DNA of 64,000 bases from Acinetobacter populi. GTDB taxonomy: Bacteria > Pseudomonadota > Gammaproteobacteria > Pseudomonadales > Moraxellaceae. The stretch covers positions 310,001-374,000 of the forward strand of contig NZ_NEXX01000001.1 of assembly GCF_002174125.1 (NCBI RefSeq), written 5' to 3'. Both the position numbers and the translations under genes were made by a program. Shown in pieces: positions 19,751 to 29,342 of the stretch (the stretch's first letter is position 1; the number at the start of each line of letters is the position of its first letter). The notes below the pieces were generated by a model. It did not search any database and had not been told where the DNA came from. It saw only the letters and a program-made list of their open reading frames with translations.

Positions 19751-20647
19751 ATGAACTGGTTACAAATTCATATCACTGTTGATCAACCACAAGTCGACTT
19801 TACCGAAACCTTATTCATGTCATTAGGCGCAGTCAGCGTCACCTTGGATGATGCAGAAGATCAGGCTTTACTTGAACCTTTACCCGGTGAAACCCCACTT
19901 TGGGATAAAGTCATTGTGACTGGTATCTTCCAACAAACAGAACAAGAACCCATTGATGAAAAAGCGCTGGTATCATTTATTGATGCGCAAATACCGAACA
20001 CCACAATCAAAACCGAAACTATTGAAGAACAGGCATGGGAACGTGCCTGGATGGATTATTACGAGCCTATCCAAGTAGCCGAGAATTTATGGATTGTCCC
20101 TGAATGGCTCGAAGCGCCTAATCCCGATGTGACCAATATTAAACTTGATCCCGGTTTGGCTTTTGGAACCGGAAATCACGCCAGTACATTCCTGTGCTTA
20201 CAATGGCTTGCCGGAATAGACCTTAAAGATAAAATTGTGGTGGACTATGGTTGTGGTTCGGGAATTTTAGGTGTTGCAGCGTTATTGCTGGGTGCCAAAT
20301 ATGTTTATGCAACCGATATCGACCCTCAAGCAGTTCTGGCAACCAAGCAAAATGCGGAATTAAATGGTGTTGCAGATCGCTTATATGTTGCCTTACCGGA
20401 AGAGTTTGAACAGCATTATCAGGGGCCTGCGGATGTACTGGTTGCAAATATCCTGGCAAAACCGTTAATGTCTCTGGTAGAAACCTTTTATCACCTTACT
20501 CGTGCTGAAAGCCAAATTGCATTGGCAGGTTTGATTGAGGAACAAATTGAAGACGTGAAACAGGCCTATGCACCGTATTTTGAAATGACAGGACAACAAA
20601 TGCGTGAAGAAAATTGGTGCCGTCTGTCAGGTCATCGTAAGGCATAA
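19751..20647 (+). CDS. prmA: Ribosomal protein L11 methyltransferase
   Basis: A 298-aa SAM-dependent enzyme that trimethylates ribosomal protein L11. The N-terminal substrate-recognition domain starts [11 protein letters not shown]. The catalytic domain has [15 protein letters not shown] and the SAM loop [20 protein letters not shown], followed by ATDIDPQA and VANILAKPL. The frame is open back to 19676, but the MNWLQ start at 19751 gives the normal family length. The zinc-ribbon gene follows after 35 bp. Confidence 0.96.
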   Translation: MNWLQIHITVDQPQVDFTETLFMSLGAVSVTLDDAEDQALLEPLPGETPLWDKVIVTGIFQQTEQEPIDEKALVSFIDAQIPNTTIKTETIEEQAWERAWMDYYEPIQVAENLWIVPEWLEAPNPDVTNIKLDPGLAFGTGNHASTFLCLQWLAGIDLKDKIVVDYGCGSGILGVAALLLGAKYVYATDIDPQAVLATKQNAELNGVADRLYVALPEEFEQHYQGPADVLVANILAKPLMSLVETFYHLTRAESQIALAGLIEEQIEDVKQAYAPYFEMTGQQMREENWCRLSGHRKA

Positions 20648-20682
20648 CTTTCCGGCATCAACCCTATGGATGGAAGCTGATC

Positions 20683-21216
20683 GTGCGCTATCTGAGTCAA
20701 TGTCCGAGTTGTCAGACTGTTTATCAACTCTCCCTGATGGAATTAAATATTACTCAGGGCATGGTGAGATGCGCGCACTGTCATCATATTTTTGATGCCT
20801 ATAGTTGTTTCATCGAGGACCCGGAATACAGCCCACCCTCTATTAGCAGTTATATTACCGAAATGCTGATTGCTCACCAGCACAATACTGCCGGCGATCA
20901 GCTTAAATATACGGCGCTAAATCAGCGTAGTGATAATCCGTTTATTCGGCATGTCAACCAACTAATGTCGCAAAGTGTCGATGGTTCCCAGTTAAATCTG
21001 TATACCTATTTGAATTATCTGGATACGCTTAGTCCAATCCATTCAATTAAAGAAGAGCAAGATATTGATGCCGTCAAAATTGCCGAAAAGCAAAAATCGA
21101 CGTTTGTTACAGCAAAACCGAAGAAAAAAAGTGTGCTGTACTATTTAGGTTGGGGTGTAATTCATGTGTTCTTAATTAGTCTGCTTTTGTATCAGATCAT
21201 CTTTTTTCATCAATAA
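20683..21216 (+). CDS. MJ0042-type zinc-ribbon membrane protein
   Basis: A 177-aa protein starting at a GTG with GGAAG 6 nt upstream. The N-terminus is a zinc ribbon (CPSC...VRCAHC at residues 7-10 and 29-32), the MJ0042 finger found before fis or purH genes in many gammaproteobacteria. A polar middle follows, then one C-terminal membrane segment (YLGWGVIHVFLISLLLYQIIFF). It probably sits in the inner membrane with its zinc ribbon in the cytoplasm. Function unknown. Likely co-transcribed with prmA. Confidence 0.8.
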   Translation: MRYLSQCPSCQTVYQLSLMELNITQGMVRCAHCHHIFDAYSCFIEDPEYSPPSISSYITEMLIAHQHNTAGDQLKYTALNQRSDNPFIRHVNQLMSQSVDGSQLNLYTYLNYLDTLSPIHSIKEEQDIDAVKIAEKQKSTFVTAKPKKKSVLYYLGWGVIHVFLISLLLYQIIFFHQ

Positions 21217-21629
21217 ATGCAGATTAACACGCATAACAAGAAACAAAAAAGTGCTGCACTATACATTGAAGTCGCCTAAAAATACAGCAAAAAAATTAAG
21301 AAAAAATGAACTTTATTTACTCACTTTTTTTCAGATAATGATATTATAGCGCCATTGAAGTTTCACTCGTCTCCTTTACTGTTCTGGTAATTTGATATCA
21401 CGCAACCTACTTCTTAGCTAGTTTACGCTGGCCTAGTCGTTTTTTTGTGTGACATTCATATTGGAATACTTTTTGAACAATCTGTAATAAGAACAAAAAG
21501 TATACAGTGAAGCTTCGTTAGTAAATTAAGATAGATTTTTTTTACGATCTAAAAAAACTCTATCGTTTTGATCGCTTAACTTATTAACATGCCACTATCG
21601 ATCTAGTGGTTCAATTTCGGATTTATAGC
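21217..21629. other. 413-bp region upstream of fis
   Basis: Probably the fis promoter and leader. GATAGA and seven T (21529 on) pair with seven A and CTCTATC (to 21568), a 14-bp stem with one mismatch close to the start codon. No known operator, tRNA or ORF seen. Confidence 0.5.
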
Positions 21630-21899
21630 ATGAATAGCAAGTCTCCTATTTTTACTGCACAATCAGACGTCGCATTACGTATCCACGTTGATCGCGCAGT
21701 TCGCCACTATTTCGCTCAATTGCAAGGTGAACAGCCTTCTCAAGTGTACGATATGGTTTTGGCCGAAATGGAGAAACCATTATTATCAGTCGTCCTTGAA
21801 TACACACGTGGTAACCAAACCCGCGCTGCTGAAATATTAGGACTTAACCGCGGCACTTTACGTAAAAAGTTAAAAGCCCACGGACTTATGGCTGAATAA
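21630..21899 (+). CDS. fis: DNA-binding protein Fis
   Basis: An 89-aa nucleoid protein that bends DNA and activates stable-RNA and other promoters in fast growth. The C-terminal HTH reads [21 protein letters not shown], split here as [13 protein letters not shown] and RGTLRKKL, near-identical to Fis of other gammaproteobacteria. An upstream in-frame GTG (21606) is possible, but the ATG at 21630 gives the usual size. dusB, the usual upstream partner in enterobacteria, is absent here. Confidence 0.95.
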   Translation: MNSKSPIFTAQSDVALRIHVDRAVRHYFAQLQGEQPSQVYDMVLAEMEKPLLSVVLEYTRGNQTRAAEILGLNRGTLRKKLKAHGLMAE

Positions 21900-21904
21900 A
21901 TGAT

Positions 21905-21933
21905 AAAATGCCTGCTGCCCTGCGGGCATTTTT
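21905..21933 (+). terminator. Terminator after fis
   Basis: AATGCCTGC pairs with GCGGGCATT (one mismatch), followed by TTTTT. It lies between fis and purH. Confidence 0.75.
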
Positions 21934-21985
21934 ATATCTTGTTTCTATTTAACTATTTAATTCACTTTCTAAAAATCTGATTGCT

Positions 21986-23560
21986 ATGACAGTTTCTCGT
22001 GCTTTAATTTCTGTTTCTGATAAAACCGGTATTGTTGAATTTGCCAAAGAATTGGCCAGTCTGAATATCGAAATCCTTTCTACTGGCGGTACTTATAAAT
22101 TACTTAAAGATAATCAAGTACCTGTAATAGAGGTATCTGAACATACCGGTTTCCCCGAAATGATGGACGGACGGGTAAAAACCCTGCACCCTAAAATTCA
22201 CGGTGGTATTCTGGCACGTCGCGGTTTGGATGAAGCCGTCATGCAGGAACATCAGATTGATCCGATTGATCTTGTCATTGTCAATCTTTATCCATTTGCT
22301 GCAACTGTGGCAAAACCAAATTGCTCACTTGCCGATGCGATTGAAAATATCGACATTGGTGGTCCAACCATGGTACGTGCTGCGGCCAAAAACCATGCTT
22401 CTGTCGGGATTATTGTCAATGCCAGCGACTATGATGCAGTGATTGCAGAACTAAAAGCTGAAGGTTCATTGTCATATGCAACCCGTTTTGATCTGGCAGT
22501 AAAAGCATTTGAACATACGGCACAATATGATGGCATGATTGCCCAATATCTTGGCGCACGCGTAGGTAAAGCAGAAGGTGAAGCAGATAAATTTGCCCGT
22601 ACCTTTAATTTACAACTCAATAAGGCACAAGATTTACGTTACGGTGAAAATCCACATCAAGCGGCTGCATTCTATGTTGATGCTGCTGCCAAAGAAGCCT
22701 CTGTATCAACCGCAAAACAGTTACAAGGTAAAGAGCTGTCTTATAACAACATTGCTGATACCGATGCAGCCTTAGAATGCGTAAAATCCTTTGCCAAACC
22801 AGCATGTGTTATCGTGAAACATGCGAATCCTTGTGGTGTTGCGGTTTCTCTAGACGGCATTCAAACTGCCTATGACCTCGCTTATGCAACTGATCCAGAA
22901 TCTGCATTTGGCGGCATTATTGCATTTAACCGCGAACTTGACGTAGCCACTGCACAAGCAATCGTTGATCGCCAATTTGTTGAAGTAATCATTGCACCAA
23001 GCATTGCTGAAGGTGTACTTGAAATCACTGGTGCCAAGAAAAATGTTCGTGTACTGGTGTGTGGTGAATTACCAAAAATTGATGAACGTGCTGCACAACT
23101 TGACTTCAAACGTGTCAATGGTGGATTACTGGTTCAAGATCAGGATTTGGGTATGATTACTGCCGCGGATCTTAAAGTCGTGACCGAACTCGCGCCCACA
23201 GAACAGGAAATTGATGACCTTATTTTTGCATGGAAAGTTGCAAAATATGTTAAATCCAATGCCATTGTTTATGCGAAAAACCGTCAAACCATTGGTGTCG
23301 GTGCAGGTCAGATGAGCCGCGTTAACTCTGCCCGTATTGCAGCAATCAAAGCCGAACATGCCGGACTGGTAGTTGAAGGTGCAGTCATGGCATCCGATGC
23401 ATTTTTCCCATTCCGTGACGGTATTGATAATGCAGCAAAAGCAGGCATTAAATGTATCATTCAACCGGGTGGTTCAATGCGTGATGAAGAAACCATTGCA
23501 GCTGCAAATGAACATGGCATTGCCATGGTATTTACCGGTATGCGTCATTTCCGCCACTAA
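21986..23560 (+). CDS. purH: Bifunctional AICAR transformylase/IMP cyclohydrolase
   Basis: A 524-aa enzyme catalysing the last two steps to IMP in purine synthesis. The N-terminal cyclohydrolase domain starts [19 protein letters not shown], with STGGTYKLL and the [12 protein letters not shown] segment. The C-terminal transformylase domain has [25 protein letters not shown] (catalytic Lys-His) and the terminal GMRHFRH. Length is standard. purD follows after its own short terminator. Confidence 0.98.
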   Translation: MTVSRALISVSDKTGIVEFAKELASLNIEILSTGGTYKLLKDNQVPVIEVSEHTGFPEMMDGRVKTLHPKIHGGILARRGLDEAVMQEHQIDPIDLVIVNLYPFAATVAKPNCSLADAIENIDIGGPTMVRAAAKNHASVGIIVNASDYDAVIAELKAEGSLSYATRFDLAVKAFEHTAQYDGMIAQYLGARVGKAEGEADKFARTFNLQLNKAQDLRYGENPHQAAAFYVDAAAKEASVSTAKQLQGKELSYNNIADTDAALECVKSFAKPACVIVKHANPCGVAVSLDGIQTAYDLAYATDPESAFGGIIAFNRELDVATAQAIVDRQFVEVIIAPSIAEGVLEITGAKKNVRVLVCGELPKIDERAAQLDFKRVNGGLLVQDQDLGMITAADLKVVTELAPTEQEIDDLIFAWKVAKYVKSNAIVYAKNRQTIGVGAGQMSRVNSARIAAIKAEHAGLVVEGAVMASDAFFPFRDGIDNAAKAGIKCIIQPGGSMRDEETIAAANEHGIAMVFTGMRHFRH

Positions 23561-23573
23561 TTAATCTTTTATA

Positions 23574-23606
23574 AAGTCCCTCTTTCATATCAAGAGGGAC
23601 TTTTTT
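23574..23606 (+). terminator. Terminator between purH and purD
   Basis: AAGTCCCTCTT and AAGAGGGACTT make a perfect 11-bp stem with a 7-nt loop, followed by TTTT. Confidence 0.88.
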
Positions 23607-23652
23607 ATCTATAATAGATATATTTTAAACTTATTAAAGGGAAATAGACTCG

Positions 23653-24939
23653 ATGAATATTCTCGTATTGGGTAGTGGCGGGCGTGAGCATGCGCTGGCG
23701 TGGAAAATCGCTCAGGATGAAAAAGTCACAAAAATATTTGTCGCACCTGGCAATGCAGGTACAGCCACCGAAGCAAAGTGTGAAAATGTTGCGCTGGATA
23801 TTCTGGATAATCCTGCCATCATCCGTTTTGCCCAGCAGCATCAGGTCGATCTGATTATTGTTGGTCCAGAAGCACCACTGGTCAATGGTGTAGTTGATGC
23901 AGTAGAAGCTGCCGATATTAAAATCTGGGGACCAACCCAATACGCAGCACAACTGGAAGGTTCCAAAGCCTTTGCCAAGGATTTCCTAAAAAAACATAAT
24001 ATTCCGACTGCATTTTATGAAGTATTTACCGAAGTTGCACCAGCAAAAGCCTATGTCGAAAAACACGGTGCGCCCATCGTAATCAAGGCAGATGGTCTAG
24101 CTGCGGGTAAAGGTGTTATCGTTGCCATGAGCAATGAAGAAGCCTTTGCTGCCATTGATGACATGCTGGCAGGCAACAAATTTGGTGATGCCGGTAGCCG
24201 GGTGGTGATTGAGCAATTCCTAGAAGGTGAAGAAGCCAGCTTTATCTGTATGATTGATGGTGAAAATATTTTACCAATGGCAACATCGCAGGATCATAAA
24301 CGTATTTTTGAAGGTGATCAGGGACCCAATACTGGTGGTATGGGTGCATATTCCCCAGCACCAGTCGTGACAGATGAAGTCTTTGAACGGGTGATGCAAC
24401 AAGTTATGCGTCCAACAGTCAACGGTATGGCAAATGACGGTCATCGTTACAAGGGCTTTCTCTATGCCGGGCTGATGATTGATGCCGAAGGTCAACCACG
24501 TGTAATCGAATTTAATTGCCGTTTTGGTGATCCCGAAACACAACCGATCATGATGCGCTTACAATCTTCACTGGTTGATCTGGTGCTTGCTGGTGTAGAA
24601 GGTAATTTACCCAAAGAAGCCAAATGGGACGAACGTAAATCGATTGGCATCGTGCTTGCTGCCGAAGGCTATCCAGAAACTGTACGCAAAGGCGATGTGA
24701 TTTCCGGTTTGGGCCAATCACCAGAAGGAACAAAAATTTTCCATGCAGGTACAGCCTTGAATGCTGAAGGTCAAGTCATCACCGCAGGTGGTCGGGTACT
24801 GTGTGTCACTGCACTGGGTAATACTGTACTTGAAGCACAAATCAATGCACTTGAAGTATGTAGTCAGGTCACATTTACTGGTATGCAATACCGTAGTGAT
24901 ATTGGCTATCGTGCCATTGCCCGTGAGAAAAATGCTTAA
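23653..24939 (+). CDS. purD: Phosphoribosylamine-glycine ligase
   Basis: A 428-aa ATP-grasp enzyme that joins glycine to phosphoribosylamine in purine synthesis. Motifs in order: MNILVLGSGGREHALAWK, IIVGPEAPLVNGVVD, GPTQYAAQLEGSKAFAKDF, IKADGLAAGKGV, and FNCRFGDPETQPIMMRL. Length is normal. purH and purD keep the common tandem order. Confidence 0.98.
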   Translation: MNILVLGSGGREHALAWKIAQDEKVTKIFVAPGNAGTATEAKCENVALDILDNPAIIRFAQQHQVDLIIVGPEAPLVNGVVDAVEAADIKIWGPTQYAAQLEGSKAFAKDFLKKHNIPTAFYEVFTEVAPAKAYVEKHGAPIVIKADGLAAGKGVIVAMSNEEAFAAIDDMLAGNKFGDAGSRVVIEQFLEGEEASFICMIDGENILPMATSQDHKRIFEGDQGPNTGGMGAYSPAPVVTDEVFERVMQQVMRPTVNGMANDGHRYKGFLYAGLMIDAEGQPRVIEFNCRFGDPETQPIMMRLQSSLVDLVLAGVEGNLPKEAKWDERKSIGIVLAAEGYPETVRKGDVISGLGQSPEGTKIFHAGTALNAEGQVITAGGRVLCVTALGNTVLEAQINALEVCSQVTFTGMQYRSDIGYRAIAREKNA

Positions 24940-24950
24940 TATCTAAATCG

Positions 24951-24984
24951 TGTGTTGAGACAATATCTATGTTGCCTCAACACA
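24951..24984 (+). terminator. Hairpin after purD
   Basis: TGTGTTGAG (24951-24959) pairs with CTCAACACA (24976-24984), with an inner CAA/TTG pairing. It starts 12 bp after the purD stop. No long U tract. Confidence 0.5.
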
Positions 24985-24998
24985 TTTGAAGCCCTCTC

Positions 24999-25041
24999 AA
25001 GCACCTCATGTCAAGACATCATGCAAAGACATAAGGTGCTT
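24999..25041. terminator. Long hairpin between convergent purD and acyl-CoA dehydrogenase
   Basis: AAGCACCT (24999-25006) pairs with AGGTGCTT (25034-25041), continued by ATGTC/GACAT. It lies just after the stop of the minus-strand gene and could end both transcripts. Confidence 0.55.
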
Positions 25042-25047
25042 TAAAGT

Positions 25048-26193
25048 TTAGCGACCCAATAAATCCCTTGCGACAATTTCTTTCATAATTTCATTGGTTC
25101 CACCATAGATACGCTGAATACGAGCATCGACAAAGAACCGTGAAATTGGATACTCCGTCATATAACCATAGCCACCAAATAGCTGTAATAAATGATCTGT
25201 CACTTTCATTTGCATATCGGTTGAAAATGCCTTGATCGCTGCGGCTGTTTGTACATCCATCTCCCCTGCCATATATAATTCAAGACAGCGCTCATAAAAT
25301 GCTGCGGTTGCCTGCTCATCAATTTTGGCCTGTGCCAGCACAAAACGGGTATTCTGAAATTTAGCAATCGGTTGGCCAAAAGCCTGACGTTCCTGTACAT
25401 ATCGAATGGTAATATCAATCGCACCACGAATCGCCCCCAAAGCAGTTGCTGCAATTGCTGTACGTTCACGGGGTAACTCCTGCATCAGATAAGCAAAGCC
25501 TTGTCCAGCCTGACCCAACAGTTGCTGCTTTGGTACTTTTACCTGATCAAAAAATAATTCTGATGTATCCTGTGAATGTAACCCGATCTTCTCAAGATTG
25601 GTTCCTTTCTTAAAGCCCGGCAGATGTGTGTCCACCATAAGTAAAGAAACACCTTTTGCTCGGGCAGCAGGATCGGTTTTTGCAGCTAAAATCACCAGAT
25701 CGGCATGCTGACCATTGGAAATAAAGGTTTTGGAACCATTCAATAAATAATAATCGTCTTGTTGTAAAATCGCACTGCTACGAATCGCCTGTAAATCCGA
25801 ACCAGCACCGGGTTCGGTCATCCCAATTGCACCCACTACCTCGCCTGTAACCATGCGCGGTAACCAATATTGTTTTTGCGCTTCATTACCAATATGTAGA
25901 ATATAAGGTGCTGCAATTTCGGAATGACAGGAAATAGCTGTCGATAATGCTCCATAGCCTGCTCTGGCAGACTCCTCAACCAGCATTAATGAATAATAGG
26001 TTGGAACGGCATATCCGCCATATTGTTCCGGCAAATCCACACATAAAAAGCCATTTTCGCCAAGTTTAGTCCATATTTCTCTTGGCATTATGCCGTCTTT
26101 TTCCCACTGCAAATAATACGGTGCAATATGTTCCTGCATAAAACGACGAAAATTATCACGAAATAGCTCTAAATCTGCATCATGCTTTAACAT
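25048..26193 (-). CDS. Acyl-CoA dehydrogenase
   Basis: A 381-aa flavoprotein that introduces the 2,3-double bond in acyl-CoA. The FAD/substrate motifs are IGMTEPGAGSDLQAIR and TFISNGQHADLVILAAKTDP, and the C-terminal signature is QLFGGYGYMTEYPISRF with RIYGGTNEIMKEI. The start MLKHDADLELF at 26193 has AGGA about 10 nt upstream; an ATG at 26232 lacks one. Substrate chain length cannot be read from sequence. No beta-oxidation partners are adjacent. Confidence 0.92.
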   Translation of the reverse strand: MLKHDADLELFRDNFRRFMQEHIAPYYLQWEKDGIMPREIWTKLGENGFLCVDLPEQYGGYAVPTYYSLMLVEESARAGYGALSTAISCHSEIAAPYILHIGNEAQKQYWLPRMVTGEVVGAIGMTEPGAGSDLQAIRSSAILQQDDYYLLNGSKTFISNGQHADLVILAAKTDPAARAKGVSLLMVDTHLPGFKKGTNLEKIGLHSQDTSELFFDQVKVPKQQLLGQAGQGFAYLMQELPRERTAIAATALGAIRGAIDITIRYVQERQAFGQPIAKFQNTRFVLAQAKIDEQATAAFYERCLELYMAGEMDVQTAAAIKAFSTDMQMKVTDHLLQLFGGYGYMTEYPISRFFVDARIQRIYGGTNEIMKEIVARDLLGR

Positions 26194-26515
26194 TTTGATT
26201 ATCCTATCTTTATTTAAAATTCTACTGTTCATTCAATGAACATTACACCAGCATGCCATAAAAATATTCAATGTGCATTACCCATATACAGGACAAAATC
26301 AGAACTGTTTGGTCAACTTTTTATGTCCTTAACTGCATCAATAACAATTTTCATCAATAAATGAAAAAATTTCATAGCTGATGAATTTATCAATACTTAA
26401 TATTTTTCATATAGTTAATCAATAAATTATATAACGCTCTGCTGTTCATGCCCTAGTCTAAAAGCACAGATCGTTGTACTATATTGCGGTTTTAAAATTT
26501 AACTTTGGAATATCC
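26194..26515. other. 322-bp divergent promoter region of acyl-CoA dehydrogenase and metK
   Basis: AT-rich. I looked for a SAM riboswitch before metK and saw none of the conserved blocks. No ORF or repeat. Confidence 0.5.
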
Positions 26516-27682
26516 ATGCGCGAGTACGCTGTATTTACCTCTGAATCCGTCAGTGAAGGTCATCCAGACAAAATGGCTGACCAAATTAGTGATGCTATTC
26601 TTGATGCAATATTAGAACAAGATAAATATGCACGTGTCGCCTGCGAAACTTTAGTAAAAACAGGTGCAGTCGTTCTCGCTGGTGAAGTGACGACAACGGC
26701 AAATATTGATGTTGAAGCAGTTGTGCGTCATACCGTGAACGGTATTGGCTATCATCATTCCGATCTGGGTTTTGATGGTTCAACCTGTGCCGTAATCAAT
26801 ATGATCGGAAAACAATCGCCCGAAATTGCTCAAGGTGTAGATCGTCAAAAACCTGAAGATCAGGGTGCTGGTGATCAGGGTTTGATGTTTGGTTATGCCA
26901 GCCGTGAAACAGAAGTCTTGATGCCTGCTCCGATTTCCTATGCTCACCGTTTAATGGAAAAACAGGCCGAATTACGTCGTCAGGGAATTTTACCGTGGTT
27001 ACGTCCCGATGCAAAAAGTCAGGTGACATTCGCCTATGAAAATGGCATGCCTGTACGTCTTGATGCAGTGGTACTCTCCACACAGCATGATCCGGAAATT
27101 TCTCAAGCCGATTTAAAGGAAGCAGTCATTGAGGAAATCATCAAAAAAGTGATTCCCAATGAAATGTTCCATGCCGATACCAAATTTCACATCAACCCAA
27201 CCGGATTGTTTGTGATCGGTGGTCCTGTAGGCGACTGTGGTCTGACTGGACGTAAAATTATTGTTGATACTTATGGCGGTATGGCGCGCCATGGTGGTGG
27301 GGCATTCTCTGGTAAAGATCCATCCAAAGTGGATCGTTCTGCTGCCTATGCTGGTCGTTATGTGGCCAAAAATATTGTGGCTGCCGGACTTGCCGATAAA
27401 TGTGAAATTCAGGTGAGTTATGCGATTGGGGTTGCCGAACCTACCTCAATCTCAATCAATACTTTTGGTACAGCAAAAATTCCTGAAGAAACCATTATTG
27501 CCTTGATTCGTGAACATTTTGATTTACGTCCTTATGGTATTACCCGCATGCTTGATCTGTTACAGCCAATGTATAAGCAAACAGCAACCTATGGTCATTT
27601 TGGTCGTGAAGGTTCTGCACATGCATTTACATGGGAACAAACCGATAAAGCCCAAGTATTAAAAGATGCCGCTGGTCTTTAA
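26516..27682 (+). CDS. metK: S-adenosylmethionine synthase
   Basis: A 388-aa enzyme that makes SAM from methionine and ATP. Motifs: [21 protein letters not shown] region at the N-terminus, [12 protein letters not shown] (ATP site), and [19 protein letters not shown] (P-loop-like). The ATG at 26516 has TTTGGA upstream and gives the normal family length. A strong terminator follows, so it is monocistronic. Confidence 0.98.
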   Translation: MREYAVFTSESVSEGHPDKMADQISDAILDAILEQDKYARVACETLVKTGAVVLAGEVTTTANIDVEAVVRHTVNGIGYHHSDLGFDGSTCAVINMIGKQSPEIAQGVDRQKPEDQGAGDQGLMFGYASRETEVLMPAPISYAHRLMEKQAELRRQGILPWLRPDAKSQVTFAYENGMPVRLDAVVLSTQHDPEISQADLKEAVIEEIIKKVIPNEMFHADTKFHINPTGLFVIGGPVGDCGLTGRKIIVDTYGGMARHGGGAFSGKDPSKVDRSAAYAGRYVAKNIVAAGLADKCEIQVSYAIGVAEPTSISINTFGTAKIPEETIIALIREHFDLRPYGITRMLDLLQPMYKQTATYGHFGREGSAHAFTWEQTDKAQVLKDAAGL

Positions 27683-27697
27683 TAGCGCAATAAACCG

Positions 27698-27725
27698 AAA
27701 AAACCTGCACTTGCAGGTTTTTTTA
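27698..27725 (+). terminator. Terminator of metK
   Basis: AAAAACCTGCA and TGCAGGTTTTTTT form a perfect stem with a 2-nt apex and a U tract. Confidence 0.9.
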
Positions 27726-27773
27726 TAGCCAAATTCATATGTTCAATGTGCGATTAATCCTGCAAAAACAGCA

Positions 27774-28220
27774 TCAATAAGTATCGACATTTACCCTGAC
27801 CAGTCCTCGAACATTGCTCAATTCATAATGACCAGACTGTTGATTAAAAAAAACCTGACCCGATTTGTTTACATCATAAATATCCTGATAATTACCAGCC
27901 CAACGATAACTATACGGCTCGGAACCAAAATCCTGTGTGCTATTCTCTTTTTGCGTGGCTGTTACTTTCTCAAAACTATTCGGATACTGTATATTCAATA
28001 ACTTAATCGACTGATAAGCAGGCATTTCCCGTTTCAGCAACTCTTCTTCAATCAAAAAATTCGTCTTATTGGTTTTGCTTAACGCACTGACAATAGCATT
28101 TTGACTTGCCGTACTTGCCAGTTTTTCATCTGGCACGGTCTCCACTGCATACACCACTGTTGTCGTTAAACATCCGAACATGATAAATCCGGCAGACCAG
28201 TTCTTAACAAATGCGTCCAT
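27774..28220 (-). CDS. Hypothetical exported protein
   Basis: A 148-aa protein that starts MDAFVKNWSAGF with AGGGA 7 nt upstream; the frame extends to 28277 without an SD. The hydrophobic N-terminus (FIMFGCLTTTVVYA) ends in VYA-VE, a plausible signal peptidase I site. The mature part is polar, with no Cys pairs or domain that I recognise. It ends in LSNVRGLVRVNVDTY. Function unknown. Confidence 0.65.
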   Translation of the reverse strand: MDAFVKNWSAGFIMFGCLTTTVVYAVETVPDEKLASTASQNAIVSALSKTNKTNFLIEEELLKREMPAYQSIKLLNIQYPNSFEKVTATQKENSTQDFGSEPYSYRWAGNYQDIYDVNKSGQVFFNQQSGHYELSNVRGLVRVNVDTY

Positions 28221-28429
28221 ACTTTTGTCCCTGATATGTGCTATCCCTGATATTATTGTTATGACCATGACATCCACAAAACAAAACTATCAATTTTTAA
28301 CCAATGAAGCAAGTCAGACATGACCATTTATCGAAAGTTTATTAGTCGTGGAATTATGTTGAAAATCCAATATACCCGCAGGCATATTGGATCAGTTGAG
28401 ATACAGTACGATCTGCATTGAACCGTGAT

Positions 28430-28909
28430 CTAGTTTATTTTTGTCAATTGATAATGTGCCTTGAGCGGTCCGTTAATGGCTGAACCATCTAAAGCACGTG
28501 CTTCGGCAAAACCCTCACCGATAAAAAATATACGATTATCTGCTGCACCATCGAGAACAATTAAAGATGAATTGGTTTTATCAAATTGAAAAGTGCCTTT
28601 GGCAACAAAAGGTTTAACCTGCCGCTCCAGATAAGTTTCTTCCAGACTATAGGTTTTATCAAGATTAAGTGTTAAAACTGTTTTGATTCCTGGACAATCG
28701 GCACAAGGCAAAACACCTTGATAAGTACCATTCCAGTCCAAAGAATTTTCGGCAGTATGCGCCGGATCTGGCACAGTTGTAGCAGGCTGAGGACTATTCA
28801 CCTGAGCAGTAGGCTGATGTATTGTAGAGTTATCATTATTACTGTGATGACATGCTGACAAAATCACAATGCCTGTTACAGCACAGGTCAGACTAAAAAT
28901 TTTATTCAT
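28430..28909 (-). CDS. NlpE-like copper/envelope-stress lipoprotein
   Basis: A 159-aa lipoprotein. Signal and lipobox are VIVILSAC (lipid on Cys 20). After a Pro/Gln-rich linker comes an NlpE N-terminal domain: WNGTYQGVLPCADCPGIKT, with the characteristic CxxC, followed by the beta-strand pattern LTLNLDKTYSLEETYL. E. coli NlpE signals surface adhesion and Cys-oxidation stress to Cpx; the second OB domain of E. coli NlpE is missing here. Family is likely, signalling role is inference. Confidence 0.85.
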   Translation of the reverse strand: MNKIFSLTCAVTGIVILSACHHSNNDNSTIHQPTAQVNSPQPATTVPDPAHTAENSLDWNGTYQGVLPCADCPGIKTVLTLNLDKTYSLEETYLERQVKPFVAKGTFQFDKTNSSLIVLDGAADNRIFFIGEGFAEARALDGSAINGPLKAHYQLTKIN

Positions 28910-29018
28910 CGCTTAATCCGTTATATTTAAAAAATACTATTGTAAAAAAATAACTTAAGCGATGAAGGGGGATTTTGTATGGGTTTGTATTGCTTTATCA
29001 ATAATTGTACAACAATCA

Positions 29019-29144
29019 TTACCCTTGACGCGCCTTAAAGCGTGGATTGGATTTACAAATCACGAATAATTTGCCTCGTCTTCTAACGATTTGGCAATCA
29101 CTGGAACGCTTTTTGGCACTTTTTAACGATGATAAGACTTGCAT
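29019..29144 (-). CDS. rpmJ2: Zinc-independent 50S ribosomal protein L36 paralogue
   Basis: A 41-aa protein below common ORF cut-offs, starting [13 protein letters not shown] and ending [10 protein letters not shown]. It matches the YkgO/RpmJ-2 form: the [12 protein letters not shown] and [11 protein letters not shown] blocks are kept, but the four-ligand zinc site of housekeeping L36 is not complete. Such paralogues replace zinc-binding L36 when zinc is scarce, freeing zinc from ribosomes. The Zur-box palindrome directly upstream supports this. ATG at 29144 is the first start after the operator. Confidence 0.93.
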   Translation of the reverse strand: MQVLSSLKSAKKRSSDCQIVRRRGKLFVICKSNPRFKARQG

Positions 29145-29158
29145 GCTAAACTCCGATT

Positions 29159-29179
29159 AATGTTATATTATAACATTTC
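29159..29179 (-). promoter_or_regulatory. Zur box upstream of rpmJ2
   Basis: The minus strand reads GAAATGTTATA then ATATAACATT, centred on a GTTATA/TATAAC palindrome. This closely matches the Zur operator known from gammaproteobacteria including Acinetobacter. It sits 15 bp upstream of the start, so zinc-loaded Zur would block expression. Confidence 0.88.
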
Positions 29180-29250
29180 AATTATAGATTTATTGTTCAT
29201 GCTCTGCAAGCTTTAATGTCATTAAACAAGATTTTCTTGTGATGGATAAA

Positions 29251-29288
29251 CAAAAAATCCCCAAAGTATTTTCAGGGATTCTTTTTTG
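29251..29288 (-). terminator. Terminator of the 5'-nucleotidase gene
   Basis: On the minus strand GAATCCC pairs with GGGGATT, followed by TTTTTT, about 55 bp after the stop codon. Confidence 0.75.
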
Positions 29289-29342
29289 ATCTTTGCCAGC
29301 AAGAACTAAGGCGTTGGATCTACTGGCAATGATATCAATCTT

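Noticed and set aside
26234..26515. SAM riboswitch before metK
   Set aside because: None of the conserved SAM-I, II or III blocks was seen.
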